NCBI GenBank assembly: GCA_020284085.1
Contig: JACEVL010000209.1
Span: forward strand, 237,001-301,000
Direction: 5' to 3'
Origin: Aporrectodea caliginosa
Lineage: Eukaryota > Annelida > Clitellata > Crassiclitellata > Lumbricidae
DNA length: 64,000 nt
The position numbers were made by a program, and so were the translations under genes. The notes beneath the pieces were generated by a model that did not search any database, had not been told where the DNA came from, and worked only from the letters and a program-made list of their open reading frames with translations. Shown here in pieces: positions 14,004 through 29,000 of the stretch. Position 1 is the first letter of the stretch, and each line of letters opens with the position of its first letter.

Positions 14004-17000
14004 GTAGATTCAGTTTCGTGAACTTCAGGTTATTTGCGATTTTGAGAAATTCTCTGTATCTTTAAAACTACTGAACTTAATGTGATATTGCTTGTTAAAT
14101 AAAACAACTTGTGGTTGCACATGATCTCTCTGAGGTAATTATCTTTTCAGGGGCTTAGCCATATTTCAGGAGTACCTTAGTCTTTCTTCTGCTCTGCCAA
14201 GTCTTTTTCTGCTGTCTTCTCCTGATCTCGACTTAAGACCAACCTGTTGAGTGTGCCTACTAGCCTTACTAGTAGTGGTGGCTTCCCTATCTTTCTGAAC
14301 CATGGAATTTACTTGTGTTATCGATAAGATATTTGTCGTAATTCTGGCTGGAGGTTATTCCAGAGAAGTGGTTACAGGTATGGCTATGGAGCAATTAGCA
14401 AATTTTAGTGATGAAATGATGGAGGGTGGAGAAGTGCTAGGGTGGAAGAGGAGGTTGAGCAAAGTGTTTGGACTGTGAACAGCTGACTGAAATAGGAGGG
14501 CTGAAATACTCTTCCAGATGTTGAAATGTAAACAGCAGCCCCACATCCTGTGTTATGTGATGTGACAATGATTGTCATTTTCTTGTAATTCATCAGTTGG
14601 GGTTAGAGCACCAGCCTTTGAGACAAATGGTAATGTTTATTATCAGCCACTGTGCCTCTGTTCTATTGACTCTTATATGCATGCTTTTTCCTGTAGGCCC
14701 TATTCTTTTGGTGTTTCATGTACCAATGTCTTAATTTTTAACTAGAGGTGTTTATTTCCATTAAATGTGATTGTAATGACTCATTTATATAGCACCTAAT
14801 GGAGAAAATGTCTCTACTGCTGGTTCCTAAGTTTTCTTACACGTATCAGCTTGTTTGGTGTACACTGTACAGGCTAGCAGTCAGGGCCGATGAGAGGGGG
14901 GTCAGGTGGGGTTGCTGCCCCGGGGCCCGGTTCCATGGCAGGGGCCCCTGGCAGGGGCCCGGAAATGTCTAAAACTTCTTTCGAACTGAAGAAGCCTGTG
15001 GGTTTTGGCCGAATGCAGTCTAATTGCTGCAATTTAATAGCTAGGTAACGAAGTAAATGAGGCACTAGATCTATTGAATTTCTTTACCAAAATGCAAGCC
15101 AATAACGAATGTGACGTTGGAAATGGGACCGAAAAGCTTAGCAGTGTTGTTAATGAAAACGATTTAATAGCTGTGAAACTTAACAGTCACAGTTGCTCAG
15201 TCAGAGGATTTAGGAGTGAGCACAGTAACAGAAGTTGGTCATCATTCATCAGAATGGTTTTGGACTATCTGCTGATGCAAAGCTAACTGATGCAGACAAA
15301 TTTCGATTTCTGACTGAATTCTATACTCCACCAGAATCGTATGCAATTTGAGTTATTGTCAAAATAAATAATACTTTAACTTACAGCTGGATGTAATTTA
15401 TCACAATAAATAATTGATATCAATTACCAATATTTGATATTATAATATTATAATTTCATTAAGTTGATAACGAATTAGAAGATGAATTACCATCAGAAAT
15501 CTGGAGCTCAATAAAGCAAAGAAAGATTGGTGAAGTCAGGAATGCAAAAGAGAGACAAACAATCCTTCAAAGCCTTGCATTTTCAATTTCATCAAAAGCG
15601 AATGAAGCAGCAAATCAAGCTGACAGTATCGTTGCTAGTATGATAGTAGATGTACGTGGAGTTGATCATGGTAGGCTACTGAGTGAGTTGTTGACGTAGT
15701 CCATGTAGACAATGCAACACAGCAATTGACGTGGACCTCTTGAAATTGGATATCATAATGCGATAAATGTCATTTAACAAATCATTTATCACATTCACAT
15801 AATCACATTTTCATATTAAATTTCTGTAAATTTCTTTATAATTAGAGGCATAGATGGACCTTTTAAACCAGAAATTGATTTTCACATTTACTTTTACTAT
15901 TAGGCCTATTATTCAGGGCTTTTAACTTAAAAGGAATTTTTAGAATTGCACGACCCCTCAAAAAGCCATAGTGAATTATTCCAAATCGGATGACAATGAA
16001 CATTTTAAAACTAGTTTTAACTGCACAAAAATGCTTCTACAGCTGCACAAATTCATTTAGAACTGCCCTTTTTGTGTAATCGTAAACTCGATATTTCTAG
16101 AGCGCCCACAAAAGCGAAGTCGCGGGAACCAGTTTATTCACAGGCGTTTAATGAAAACAGAATCGATAGGCAGGGGGTCAAAATCCAGAGAGTCAGGTAG
16201 GCAGAACTGCACACTAAAAGCCCTGTTGTTATTATTATTATTACCCTTATTATTATTCGTTAAATGTAGTTTGATAGCGTTTTTCAGGCTTACACCAGAC
16301 TTGGGCTTAATAATGAAAACGAGGGCCCTGATGGATGTCTCCCCCGGGGCCCGATTTGGCTCTCGACGCCCATGCTAGCAGTTGACGGTTGGCTTTGTTC
16401 TGGTATGTCTTGTGAGTGGTTTTGTCTTTTGGAAATCTTTATGATAACTTATGGTAACAGAATCTCTTTTAAAAGACTCAATGAATTAGAAGTTTTGCTT
16501 ACAATTTGTAGGAAGGAAGCAAGTCGAAGAAGCATAAACCTACGAGAAAGTTGAATTTTTTGCTCGTGTCTTCATCCGACGAGGAGGCCGATACTGTGAA
16601 GGACAAGTTCTGGGAGCTGCTGGAGAAGGGCCAGATCCCTCTGCCTGAGCATGACCTATACACCAACGTAAAGTCTTGCAGTAGAACCTCGCTGCCCCTG
16701 TCGCTCAATGAGGGCAACGAAGGTTCGGATAATGATGGCAGTGATTCAAATGCATCAAAAGATGAAAGTTGCAGTGGAAGGCACCAGAGTACGTCAAAGG
16801 CTAAACATTTTAACGAAAGAAGGAGAAAAATATGGCATAGAAGGAGAAGCAATATATTTGCGGCCCTGAGTCATTCAAAGCCTAAAGTGCTTCAGATTTC
16901 TAGAAAGGATGGAAAGAGTAGTGCAAGCATCGTTTCAGGTAATCATTTTAGTTTTTGTTTGATTTTTGGCTGTGTACAATGTACATAAATGAGTTTTTGC

Positions 17001-20000
17001 AGTATGAATTTTTTGAAACATTGTCAGTTGGAAAAGAGTGTAGGAGTTTTATAAATATTCAAGTGTTGTTTGAGGCACATTATGGATTTTCTGTTCACTC
17101 TTTAGGTGCAGACATAAGGACTTAAAACCATGAGCATTTCCTTCAGCAGTAGAATTATTCTCACATTCTGCCTGCAATAATTTGAATTTAATTGTAATTG
17201 TAATTAGCAATTTGTATAGTGCTGCAAGAAGAGAAGCCAATCAAAGATGGTCCCTATGCTGATAAAAAAATGTAAATGTCATTAAGAGCAGAACTTTTGT
17301 CAGTTAGCAAATATTTCTCGGACAACTAGAAATCAGCAGTGGCAGGCACAGAGCCAAACCAGCAGATTCACAACTGGAGTTGACAAATGACAGTGAGTTC
17401 AGAGTTTCTGAAGCGTGTAGAATCAAGAAGAATTAATGATAATAGGTGGTGTGATCCGCATCTGCTACTGTGGTTTGAGGAACCTCATTACTGTCACCCA
17501 TGATTGCATGAATGAAGTGGATAAACATTTAATTTTTTGAAAATCTGAGAGAGTCTTTAAATCTTTGTCTTTATGAATAGAGAGAGAAAGAGAGAGGGAT
17601 AGATAGAAGAAGGGCTTAATAATTTAGATGCTTTGTCCAAGGGATATAGTTTGTATTGTCTCCAAACCATGCACATAGTTGACCCCGTCTATAGTTTCCT
17701 ATCACAGTTGCTTGAAACCTTTAAGACTTACGTTGAGGTGTTCATACTTCATTGACCAACAAAGTGTAAATATTAGCGGATCTTGTTTTTGTTGTGTGTT
17801 TAAGCTGACCATACCGTCAAATTTCTTTCTGACATCCATCCTTCATCTGATACAAATAATGCCAGTAATTGCAGTCTGATAAAAAGTTCTGGACAGAAAC
17901 CAGGAAAGTCTGTATCCTCACTGCATCCAAAGGGAAACAAATCTGCTGCATTCTTATTTAATGCTCAGAAAACTAGACACTTGGAGCACCGGAAGCGATT
18001 ACATGATTCACGAAAAGAAAAGTCCTCTTCTAAATCACATGCGGTTCCGAAGCAAGAATGCTCTGAGTCTGCTCATGCAGATCAGTCACGTGATCCTATA
18101 TTAAGAAAATTGTCTCCTACGTTGCCAGTATTGCATAAGGAAGAGCCGTTGGATAGTGGAGAACGAGTTCGGTCACTGAAAATTGAAAGAAATCGCTTTC
18201 CTTCAGACTCGTCCTCACATAAGACTGAAAAACATGAGGGGGTACTTCCAAAGCTTTTACCTATCTTTACTGGAAATAAGTTGGAGTTTGTTGATGATAC
18301 AGATGCTTCAGACTCTGCTGAAAGCAGTACAGCTACTGTCACCAATGCAATGGATACAGAGACTGCCGTTAAGCACAGCGTCACCACCTCTCATCGTGAT
18401 CATCATCTGGAGAAAATGGTAACTGAAATGGACCAGGAAACTGGATTGTTCAAACGGCCGAAAGCCGTGGGAGAGAGTCATCATTCAGCAGATCAGTTGA
18501 GACAGAAAAAGAAGATTTTTCCTGGAGAAAAAGGAGATGGTGAAGGGAAGAAGGTCAAGTATATGGCTGTGTCAGGAAAACACTCGCATAGCAGAGATAT
18601 GCCAGTATTGCAGCGACATGATCGGGAAGGAAATTCGGATAAGAAGTTACATTCGAAAGACAGTTCACTAAGAAACGAGGATCAGCACAGAAAGTTTAAG
18701 GCAGATCAGGAAAAGCAGTGGGTGGTCAAAAAACATAAATCTAGTCATGGTCACTCTGATAATGCAGCAAATAGACTTACCTTAAAGGTTGTTGAAAATC
18801 ACAGCACATCAAAGGAAAAGCATGTTCACGTGCATCAAGCCAACAAACCTGACGCAAGCAAGCCTGGTGTGGAAATGTCATTGGTTAGGGATAGGACACT
18901 CCCAGTCGATCAAAGCAAACACCGCAAACATGATTTGAAAACCGAAGGAAAACATTCTTCAATTGATGGCATTATGATTAGGAAACCAATTCATCATGAT
19001 TCAGGTGTTTCATCGTCTTTGATAAGAAGTGGTAAGACAGGTGACAAAGACTTGCAGATGAAGCCCAGCTCTAACCAAAGTAGTAGCCAGAAACAAGCAG
19101 TCAGTAAGACGTTGGACACGATAAAGGCCACTGTGAACATGGAACCATCGAAGGATGCTGATCAAAGAAAGGATGCTGCGAATAGGAAGGATGTTGATAA
19201 AGGAAAGGATGTTGACTATAGGAAAGATGTTGATAAGAGAAAAGATGTTGAAAATAGGAAAGATACTGATAAAAGGAAGGATGTTGAAAATAAGAAAGAT
19301 GTTGATAAAGGAAAGGATGTTGAAAATAAGAAAGATGTTGATAAAGGAAAGGATGTTGAAAATAAGAAAGATGTTGATAAGAGAAAAGATGTTGAAAATA
19401 AGAAAGATCTTGATAAGAGAAAAGATGTTGACAAAGGAAAAGATGTTGAAAATAGGAAAGATGTTGATAAAAGAAAGGGTGTTGACAATAAGAAAGATAC
19501 TGATAAAAGGAAGGATTATGATCGTTGGAAAGATGCTGAGAAAAGAAAAGATGCTGAAAAAAGGAAAGATGAGCTTAGAAGAAAGGATGATGACAGTAGG
19601 GAAGAAGCTGAGAAAAGAAAGGATGATGACAACAGGGTAGATGAAGTTCAAAGGAAAGAAGATGACAGTAGGAGAGATGATGTTCAAATGCAAGATGACA
19701 ACAGTAGGAGAGATGATGTTCAAAGGAAAGATGATGACAGTAGGAGAGATGATGTTCAAAGGAAAGAAGATGACAGTAGGAGAGATGATGTTCAAAGGAA
19801 AGATGATGACAGTAGGAGAGATGATGTTCAAAGGAAAGATGATGACAGTAGGAGAGATGATGTTCAAAGGAAAGAAGATGACAGTAGGAGAGATGCTAAT
19901 CAAAGAATGGATGATGATGAAACAATCAGAATTTCTCAAAATGTAACAAACATGTCAAATGAAGCTACTATGAGAAATGAAACTCATGAGCAGATAACTG

Positions 20001-23000
20001 ATGCGGTGGTGTGCAAAGGAAGTGATTTGACAGAATCTGACAGGTATCAGCAGCCAAAACTCGTGAGTATCAGGAGTTATAGGATTCCGAAGAAAAGTGC
20101 GGTTCTTGGCGGTTCGACACCTTCTTTGTCTCAGAATGCAAACAGCTCACAAGTCAGTTCTGGATGTGGAAGTTTGCCTATCAGAAATGAAACTCAGGAG
20201 AAGAGACCTGTTGCTGTGTGCAAAGGAAGTGATTTGACAGAACCTAAGGAACAGTCAAAACTTCTGAGTATCAACAATAATAGGATTCAGAATAAAAGTG
20301 CTGTTCTTGGTGATGAAGCTTCAAAACATGCTCCTTCGCTTAAAAGAAATTTTGACGAGACTGATTCTCTTGAACTGGATGCTCCGTCTTCAAAACGATT
20401 TTGTGCTGAGAATCAGTTTACAACACGAGGCATTGACTCAGCTGGCTACAGGAATGTTGAAGCAGCTGCAACTTTGCAGTTGAAGGAAAGGAGCACAGGT
20501 GCTCAGAAGAAGAGTGTGGAGGGTTTGGATGACACATGCCATGTGGCTGGTAAGCAGATTAAAGCACTGGTCGAACCAAGTCAAGGAATACGGAAGTTTG
20601 TGAGCCATTGGTCAGAGAATTTTGGTAATTCTGCTAGCTACATTCAGCGCATGGGTTATGAAAAGACTTTCGCTTTAAGGTCTGTTCACGGAAAAGAAGT
20701 CAGAGGGAATATCATAACAGATGACACTTTGGCTAGGCAAAATATAATTCCAGTTGCCCATTGTGCGGAGGAGAGAGCGAAAGTGACAGCAGACTGTAAT
20801 CGGCTTGCTGTCAAAAAAGATGTTTTAGTTAAAATGGAAGAACATGCAGCACTACCTTTGTCAAGTAGTATAATGAAACCCAGTGCTACTGAAATCCCCA
20901 CCTTAAAGAGCATTGCATTAGCAGCCAAGTCACAGGTGAAGTGTGCAGTTCAAGGTATCAAAACGGAAGATAATGCACAGACACTTCATAATATGGGCGA
21001 AAGTATTTGGTTGCAGGGAGATTTACTGTTAGCAGATATAGTTCAGAGTGATGAGTTACAGGCTGTTAATCGAGACAAGAATTTAGGAAAGGATACAGCT
21101 CTGAGAAATGAAGAGTCTAATGTGGCTTTGCTCCAGGGCGATGAAGAAACAGTTGCAGGTGATGCTAGTAATAGTACGGTACAAGATGTCAGTCTAGAAA
21201 AGGCGGTTGCTGGCAGTATTGTCAAAACAAATCATCGTTCTGAAGCAGAGTTCGAAAGAAATTGTGAAACTGATGTGATTACCCAAAGCACAGTTCAGGA
21301 AGGCTTACCAGAGACAGTGCAAGCTGAATCTGCAGAAATGAGCCTGCTGCCATGGATTAAGCTCGAGAATAATGTAGATGCAGAAGCATTTGAAATGCTG
21401 CTGTTGAAAGACAGCTCAGTCGCAGAGAGCAAAAGGCAAACTGATGCAGTTGCTCTTGGCACTGGAGAGGTGAGCAAAGATCAGCATGGAAGCAGAAGAG
21501 CTACTGAAGGAAGTGAGGTTAGGGAAGACTTGATTGCTGGATTGGACATTACTGATTATATTTACAACTTTAAAGCCCCGTCGTATGTTGCATGCAAACA
21601 GGAAATTGTGGAACAGCACAGCGAAGAGCAAGCTTATACAGTGCCTCTTTGGCCAGTAATGCAGAACAGTGGAACTTCACTGCCAGTGGGTGAAGTGAAT
21701 AAGGATGAGCTTTGCCGCAGAAATATGTTTCAGAGTAATGTGGATTCCTTGGATGAGAAAAATGTTAGTGTAATGAAAATAGATCATGAGTTTCATGAAC
21801 TCTTGGAAGAGCTCTTTTTGAATTCAAATTCAAATAGTTTTGCTCAAGGACATGGACGTGCACTACAGACAAATAGTGAGGAAGAAAGTGAATTATTGGC
21901 CAGTGTTTGTCAGAGAGATGTGTCTGAGGAAGACCGAGATTTGCTTCATCATAGTCTAGCCCTGAATAGCGTTGTTTGCAAAAGTGAAATTGTTGAAAGT
22001 CAGGAAATAGACAGTCAAAACTCAACTGATCAGATTGCTGAATTATGTCTGAGCAGAAGATTACTAGGAAACTCCTATTTTGATGTTCAAGAGAAAGGTA
22101 ATGCCATATTTCAGCCAAAACATGCATTTCAAGATAACTTATCGGCGAACAATGCAGTTGTTCGTCAGAACGACAGCCTGAGCCGAGACAACTTGATTAA
22201 GAACAGAGTAGAAGTGGGTCGTATCTGCTTTACACCTGAGCGTTCGAATCTGCTAGAGATAAACAAGACACGAGAGAATGAGTTGCAGTTAAGTATGGCT
22301 GAGTATGAAAAGAATTACTTTCCAGAAGGAATTGATTACGTTGGTCCTTATGAAGCTGGAGAGGTTGAAAAACACTTGGATCTCTGTACTGGATTTTTAA
22401 ACAAAGACAACAGGAATCTGGATGAAAACCAGTCTGGGCAGAAAATTGATTCTGCAGGGAACCTTGCTTCAGCTGTGAGGAATTATGTTGCCATAAATGC
22501 TGATGTAACAGAAATACCTTTCAAAGAGAACAGCTGTCTGAAAACTTCTGTCAAAGAGAGCATGAATGTATTAATACCGCTTGACAAGATTAACAGAGAT
22601 CCCCGCAGAATTAGTTTCAAAGAGAGTACTGATGTGTTTAAACCTTCTGACAAACAGAATGTAGCTGTACACGAATCTCCTGCTCAGGATAATGCGACTC
22701 TTTTAAAAACATCTGAAACTGGGATCAAGGGTATTTTGAAAACCTCTGTCAAAGATGCAAGCCTTGAGATGGAGGTTGAGCCTTCAAATCAGGAGATTGG
22801 AACAGGGAGGTTGCAGGAGAATCTGTGTGAAAAAGAGGTTGACAACAGATGCATAGTAGAACAGGGAAGAGCAAAACATGCACTGTTTGGCAACAGTGGA
22901 ACAGTCACCAACACTGAAGTAGACCTAAATCATTCAGATGTGACAATGGATAATACTACGAAGAGTTCTTCCAAGATAGAGGAGAAGCCAGGTAAAATAT

Positions 23001-26000
23001 TCAATAGTGGTAGTACACAGTTTATGATTAAATCAGTACCTGTGGCTGGTAAACAAAGAGCAGGGGGTGTAGTGCAACAGGGTGAAGCTGGGAAAACGTT
23101 GGCTGAATCTGCATACACTTTAAGAGAAACTTTGAAGGAGAAATTCATGGAGGGTATGGCGGCTAAAGATGGCTTTCAAGGGCTTAGAAGTTTAATAAAG
23201 AAGACCAGTTTTGGGGTAACAAGTGAAACAGGTTCACCTCATAAATCATCGGTTTCAAGCCAGAAGGATTTGAACGATCACGAAACTGGATTGGAAAACA
23301 TGACAGTTGCTTCATCTTCAGGGAATACCAGATTCACTTGGAATTCAGAGGCTTCATCGTCCGAAGGAAACCTGAATTCTCCAGCTGTTCCATCGTCTCC
23401 AGCTGTTCCGTCATCGCCTTCTGAGGCTAGGTTCAGAGCAGCAGATTTTGGCAATGTTCGTTCAAACTCGGAGTCAACCAGTCCGGCCAGAAATGCTGCT
23501 AACAGCTTGTCAGGTAGAAGCAAAATGAAGTTACTGACTTTTCTAATTTGTCAGATGGTCCAAATTCTATCCAGAAATCATCCCTCAGTAAATTCATTTA
23601 CGTAGTGGCAACAAAGGTCTTTTATTAGACCCTTAAGTAATACATTTTACAAGCCTCTAACAGTTTTAAGTGCATATATATGCAGTACAATATATACAAT
23701 ACAACTGTATTTGATATGGCCCTGCTCCCAAAGTTCAGAAGTGCTCACACGACCATATGACAGAACATTGATGGAACTCGGCAATTGTACGTGAAGGACT
23801 TGATCAAGGTCCTTGCACAGTGATCGTCTGAGTGGAGACTCAAATCGATACTATCTGCATTTCAGGCTCAAGCCATTCAGCTGCCATGCCATCCCACGAG
23901 ATATATTTTGCCTCTTCAAGAAAACTCTTCAGTGGTGATTCCGACAATACATAGACAGATAGACAATAGCAGCAGATGCAAGACTGCAGACTGAAACCAA
24001 TGCAATGGCTTTCAAACACCTGGATATATCTAACTGTGCTTGCACCTGGTGGTTGACTAGCTACACCTCATATTCACTGCTCATTGTGAGATTGTACAGG
24101 TTCCATAATAATTATAATTATCTGCTTTCCTAAATGTAAATTTCGTCCAAAGTTAGGTTTGAAATTAATTACTTCTGCTTTAGTCAGTAGCCAAATGTTT
24201 AGAGCGCTGTGCTTTTAACATGGAGAGTATGGATTCGAGACTCCTCTTCCTCTGATATGGTTACCATTTAAAGACCTCGAACAGGTCATTCACTCACAAA
24301 TTTTACTTTGTGCCTCAGATTCAGACATTCTGTGACCTCACATTTGTAATAAATACAGCATAATAATATAATTATAATAATAGTAGTCAAGTAGCTGTTT
24401 TGGAGTTTTGTACAATGGTGAAATTTTAACGTTTACTTTTTAGATCGGCTTCCAAAGTTTAATGTGGCTGCAATGGGGCTTGACATTCGTCAACTGGTAG
24501 GTAACTGCTGTTGGCAGTGACAGTGTTGCTGCTGCTGCTTCTAATGATGATTATGATGATGATGTTGATGAGGAAGAGAAGAAATTAATGTTCACAATGA
24601 TGATTGTTATGATGATAGACAGCATGTGGCAATGAAAGTGATTTTTTTATTATATTTATTCTAACTTCTAAGTGTAGGACTTGTTGAAATGTTGTTAGCA
24701 CATGTGTTGTCATTAGTTGTAGTGTGCATTTACAAGAATTCATTACATAACTGGGAGATGCTGTTGGTTTTGCCTTGTTGGCTGTCTTTTTGTTTAAGAT
24801 TTCAGCGAATAGTGCTAATTTTCCTGAGATCTTGATGTTTGACGTGGGTATTCAGAAATATAACCTAGCAGAGGAAATATGAAGATTTTATGCTCTAATG
24901 AGATCAACTGAATCTTTTGAATGGCATGGTTTGTGTTTTCTTGTATTTATTTTCAGCCAAGAGTTGTGCCTCCAAGTCTTCTTAACTTTACCAGTGGTGA
25001 GCTTTGGCATTGTTTACTTTGCTAGAGTGATGAATACAAGAGTAGTCTTGAGCTTTTGATTAAAGCTTTGGCTAATGTACTTAATATTTATTTTAATTGC
25101 TATCGATTCATTTTTGGACCTATTCATTCCACACCCACAGTTCAACATGAACCAGAAACTCTGAACTTGGTGTCAACTGGGAATCCTTTGGTTGGACGTG
25201 ACGTGTGTGCTATAGCCTACCAGTGGTAACTTCACTTGCTTGAACATTAGGTGTTTACATAGAAACTTTTTTTCCTAAATGAACTTTAGTACCACTTTAG
25301 GTGGCAAATTTTGCATGTATCAGAGATAACTAAAAGCACTATAACACATGTCTGCACATAAAAAATTATGTGCAAGTACATACATGGATACATACAATGT
25401 CATACATACATCAAGGAAGAAGTTGATGTGAATTATTGTTAAAATGTGCTATGTAAATATAGGGTGTCCAATAAGTTCGTGAACGATTTTGCTTGCAGAA
25501 AGCAGAAAATTTATGCAACATACATTAATAATGCTTATGTCATTTGAAAGAGCTGTATGTCCCGAAACCAAAAAGTGTAAAAAGTGTGAGGTTTTTGCAA
25601 CTAGGAAATAACGTCATCAATTTATGCTGAGAGACTATTTTTAGCAGAATTTTAGAATTTAGAATTTTATGCAGTTCGCGATCGTTTTTCGTAAACAAAC
25701 TCGGAAATGGGCAAAATAGCAGACGTTCAGTTACGCTCGAAAGCTGCTATTCTTGCTCAAGAAGGATATTCATATTCCGTTATAGGCCATAAATTAGGAC
25801 GATCGAAAGGTTGGGTTGCAAAATGGGTTGAAAGAAGCAAGCAAGGCGAGTTAGGCGATCATGCACGATGCGGTCGACCAAAGATTTTGACACAGGCTGC
25901 TATTAAAATAATCAAAAAGGTGAAATACAGACGAGGATTTGGATTGAGATAGATAGAAAAATCTCTCAAGGCAGGTGGACTGAAGGGCAACAAAGAAACA

Positions 26001-29000
26001 ATCAGAAATTACATGAAAGTGGAGTTGAAGTGGAGAAGTTGGAAACGCAGAAAGACGCCATTGCTAACAGACGCTCAGAAGAAAAACGGTTGTTATTCGC
26101 GCGGCAGCATAGACATTGGAAATTCGAAGACTGGTCTAATGTTTTGTTTAGTGACGAATCGCCGTATCAAGTGTTCTATGTTCCAAACTCACGCAATGAC
26201 ACTGTTTGGGGTTCGCAAGAAGAAAATGTTCCTGTCGCCTCGCAGGTCAAGTTTAGTCCGACTGTTCTTGTGTGGGGAGGTATGACAGCCTCAGGATTAA
26301 CGCGACTACATTTTGTACCTCAGCATACATCAATTAACTCGGAGTATTATATCAATAACATTTTAAAGAAGGAATTGAAACCAGTTTACGACAGACTGGA
26401 CACTTCTGGAACGATCTCGAAACGACGACTATTCACTGACAACGCCGTTAGCGTTTTCCAGCAGGATGGTGCGCGAGCACATACATCTGCTGTTTCGCGA
26501 GCATGGCTGAACGAAAATATTCCTAACTACATTGAAAACTGGCCTCCAAACTCTCCTGATCTCTCACCGATTGAAAATCTCTGGAGTATACTGTCAAGCA
26601 GTGTCTACAAAGATCCTGAACCAAAAACTCCTGCTCAGCTAAAACGTCGTTTGCGAAAAGCATGGAATTCGATATCGCTTGAAACTTTGCACAACCTCAT
26701 CGAATCTTTGCCCAGACGAATGAAAGCTGTTATAGCCAGCAAAGGCAACACTATTGCCTATTAAATGGTACAACAATTATTGATTTTTGTTGTGTAGTTT
26801 TTTTTAACAAACTAGCAAAATCATTCACGAACTTATTGGACACCCTGTAATTGCCTACAAATCAAGTAATATTTTAGGTGTGCTGAAGGGAATAGTTAAT
26901 CAATTTGTTGTTGATCTCTTAATTTGTCTCAATTAATTAATTTTTGTGTGTGCAGAGGATTTAGGTCAGGCTGTTTTCAAAAATGATGTGAAGCTGGTAC
27001 AGTTTGCATTGGAAAGAGAAGGAGCCATTTGGGACCTGGAGCAGAGAGATGAATCCGGTCAGACTCTTGTCATGGCTGCCGTTCACAATGGTCAGTTGTT
27101 ACAAGTCACTTAACACCCCTCTAGTGTCACTCCTTGTCCGTAGCAGTACTATATTTTTATAGTCACTGAAGGGTAACAGTTACAGATGCAGTTGTATGAC
27201 TTAACTGCCATAACTGCTTGATCCTTCGTTAATGTTGCCACTCAGAACTATTTATATTAGGTTTCTTTTAGTCCTCCAGTAGTAATGAGTGTTATAATTA
27301 GTACTGTGGCAGAATCTTCTTGACTGGCCTTTATCTTGACCTGTGCATTGCAGCTTGAGCACCTGCTTCTGATGGAGAACTGCTGTTTTGCCCTGTCTGA
27401 GGTGGTATGGTAGCTAGGGTTTCTTAGTGGATGCCTGGAAGGGGTGTTACGAATTAAGTGGTATATGATGGTTCTTGTATTATAAGACGGTCCATAAGAT
27501 TGTACCACACTTCATTTACTTCATGTCAGAACAGAACTACTAGGGTTACATGTTTGTTTGGTTTTCAATTGAAAACCTTGCAGGTTCATGGTGAGAATTT
27601 AGATGAGGCAATAAGATAAACGTAACATACGTGTTAAAATGCTTCTATAGACACTTCTCCTCTGACAGCCACATTAATTTTAAGGTATTTATGTATGTGG
27701 CTACTTGTAAAGCATCTTCCAAGAAACTCACAAGGGCGCTTAGCATTTGGACCATTTTGGGATCATACTGAACACTAGTGGCACAAAACTGGCTGACTTT
27801 GTGGTCAGTGAAGGCAGCTGACGGAATCAGAGCCATGATCTTGAGGTTAAAAGATCAGTCACCTGAGTCACAAAACAACCTCAACAATTGAATGACAGGA
27901 TAATGCCGTTACAATGTAATGCAGTTGCAATTGTTAATTATTTTTCTCTTGCTGGGCAGGTAATAACTTCCTGCTGAGGCTGCTGGTGGAGCGCGGTGCC
28001 TTGGTTAATGCCAAGAAGGAAGATGGTACCACACCTCTCATGATTGCTGCTCAACAGGTTTGTTTCCTACTCAAGTACTTATTGTTTTTCTGTAGAAGTT
28101 CAGGCTGAGCAAAGCATGTCAGCTGATCTGTGTGGCTCTTGTCCACATTTACCTGACATGTATTGTTCTTTGATTTTGCGTTCAGCAGATGGATGCATGG
28201 TATGTTAACAAGTCGTTGACTTCTTTACTTGTTACTCATTAATTCTACAGGAATATAAAACCACTGCTGTGTTTCCAGTTCTTATTTTATGTATAAAGCA
28301 TAGTGATAGGGTATTGCAAATGCTCCTGTTCTACCTAAAATTTTCACAAAAATTTTATAGGCAATTTTGTGACAGGCTTCTGACGAAGTCCCCTGGAAGG
28401 ATATCAAGTTCCTTTCTATTGAAATCATGCTCAGAACAAGGAGAAACATTAATTACCGGGATTTTTCTAACCTTGAGATCATGCTTCAAAATAGTTTCTA
28501 TGCAGGCTGTTAAACTACTCTGTTACTTTTATCTTTTTATTAGATCATTTTTCTCTGAAAGCCATGTCTGTTGGGCCCTCAGTTGGCCCACAAGATGTCA
28601 ACATTAGCACAATGTGGGCTGCTGTGGACTATTGCTCAGGGAATAAGATGTCAAAATTTGCTTTCATGCTGTACCAGTTGCTAATAATTATCAAAGTATT
28701 TCTGATGATAAATGGTGCATTGTGAGAAATGTTGTGTTTAGGGTTTTGCCAAAACTGTTGGATTTCTGCTGTGTCTGGGTGCACGTATTGATGATAGAAC
28801 TTGTGATGGCGAGACAGCTCTTATCAAGGCAAGCAGAACCAGTTGATTATAGTTGAGACAACTCAATTATTTCCTTGTATTTGTTTCAGTAACCAGTTGC
28901 ATTGTAAACATTAATAAGCATGTTTTGTTGTTGGATTTTGTGTTGTTACTGAGAGGTCCAACCCAGTGACCATGCTAGGTAGGAATTTCTTACAATTTGT

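Noticed and set aside
15464..15670. An additional MPHOSPH8 exon
   Set aside because: Its phase is 1/1 while the flanking exons meet in phase 0/0, and it lies inside a transposon with its own target duplication.
19010..19939. A 309-codon open frame antisense to the MPHOSPH8 repeats
   Set aside because: It is hydrophobic low-complexity text (SPTVIIFPLNI-type) produced by reading the coding repeats backwards.
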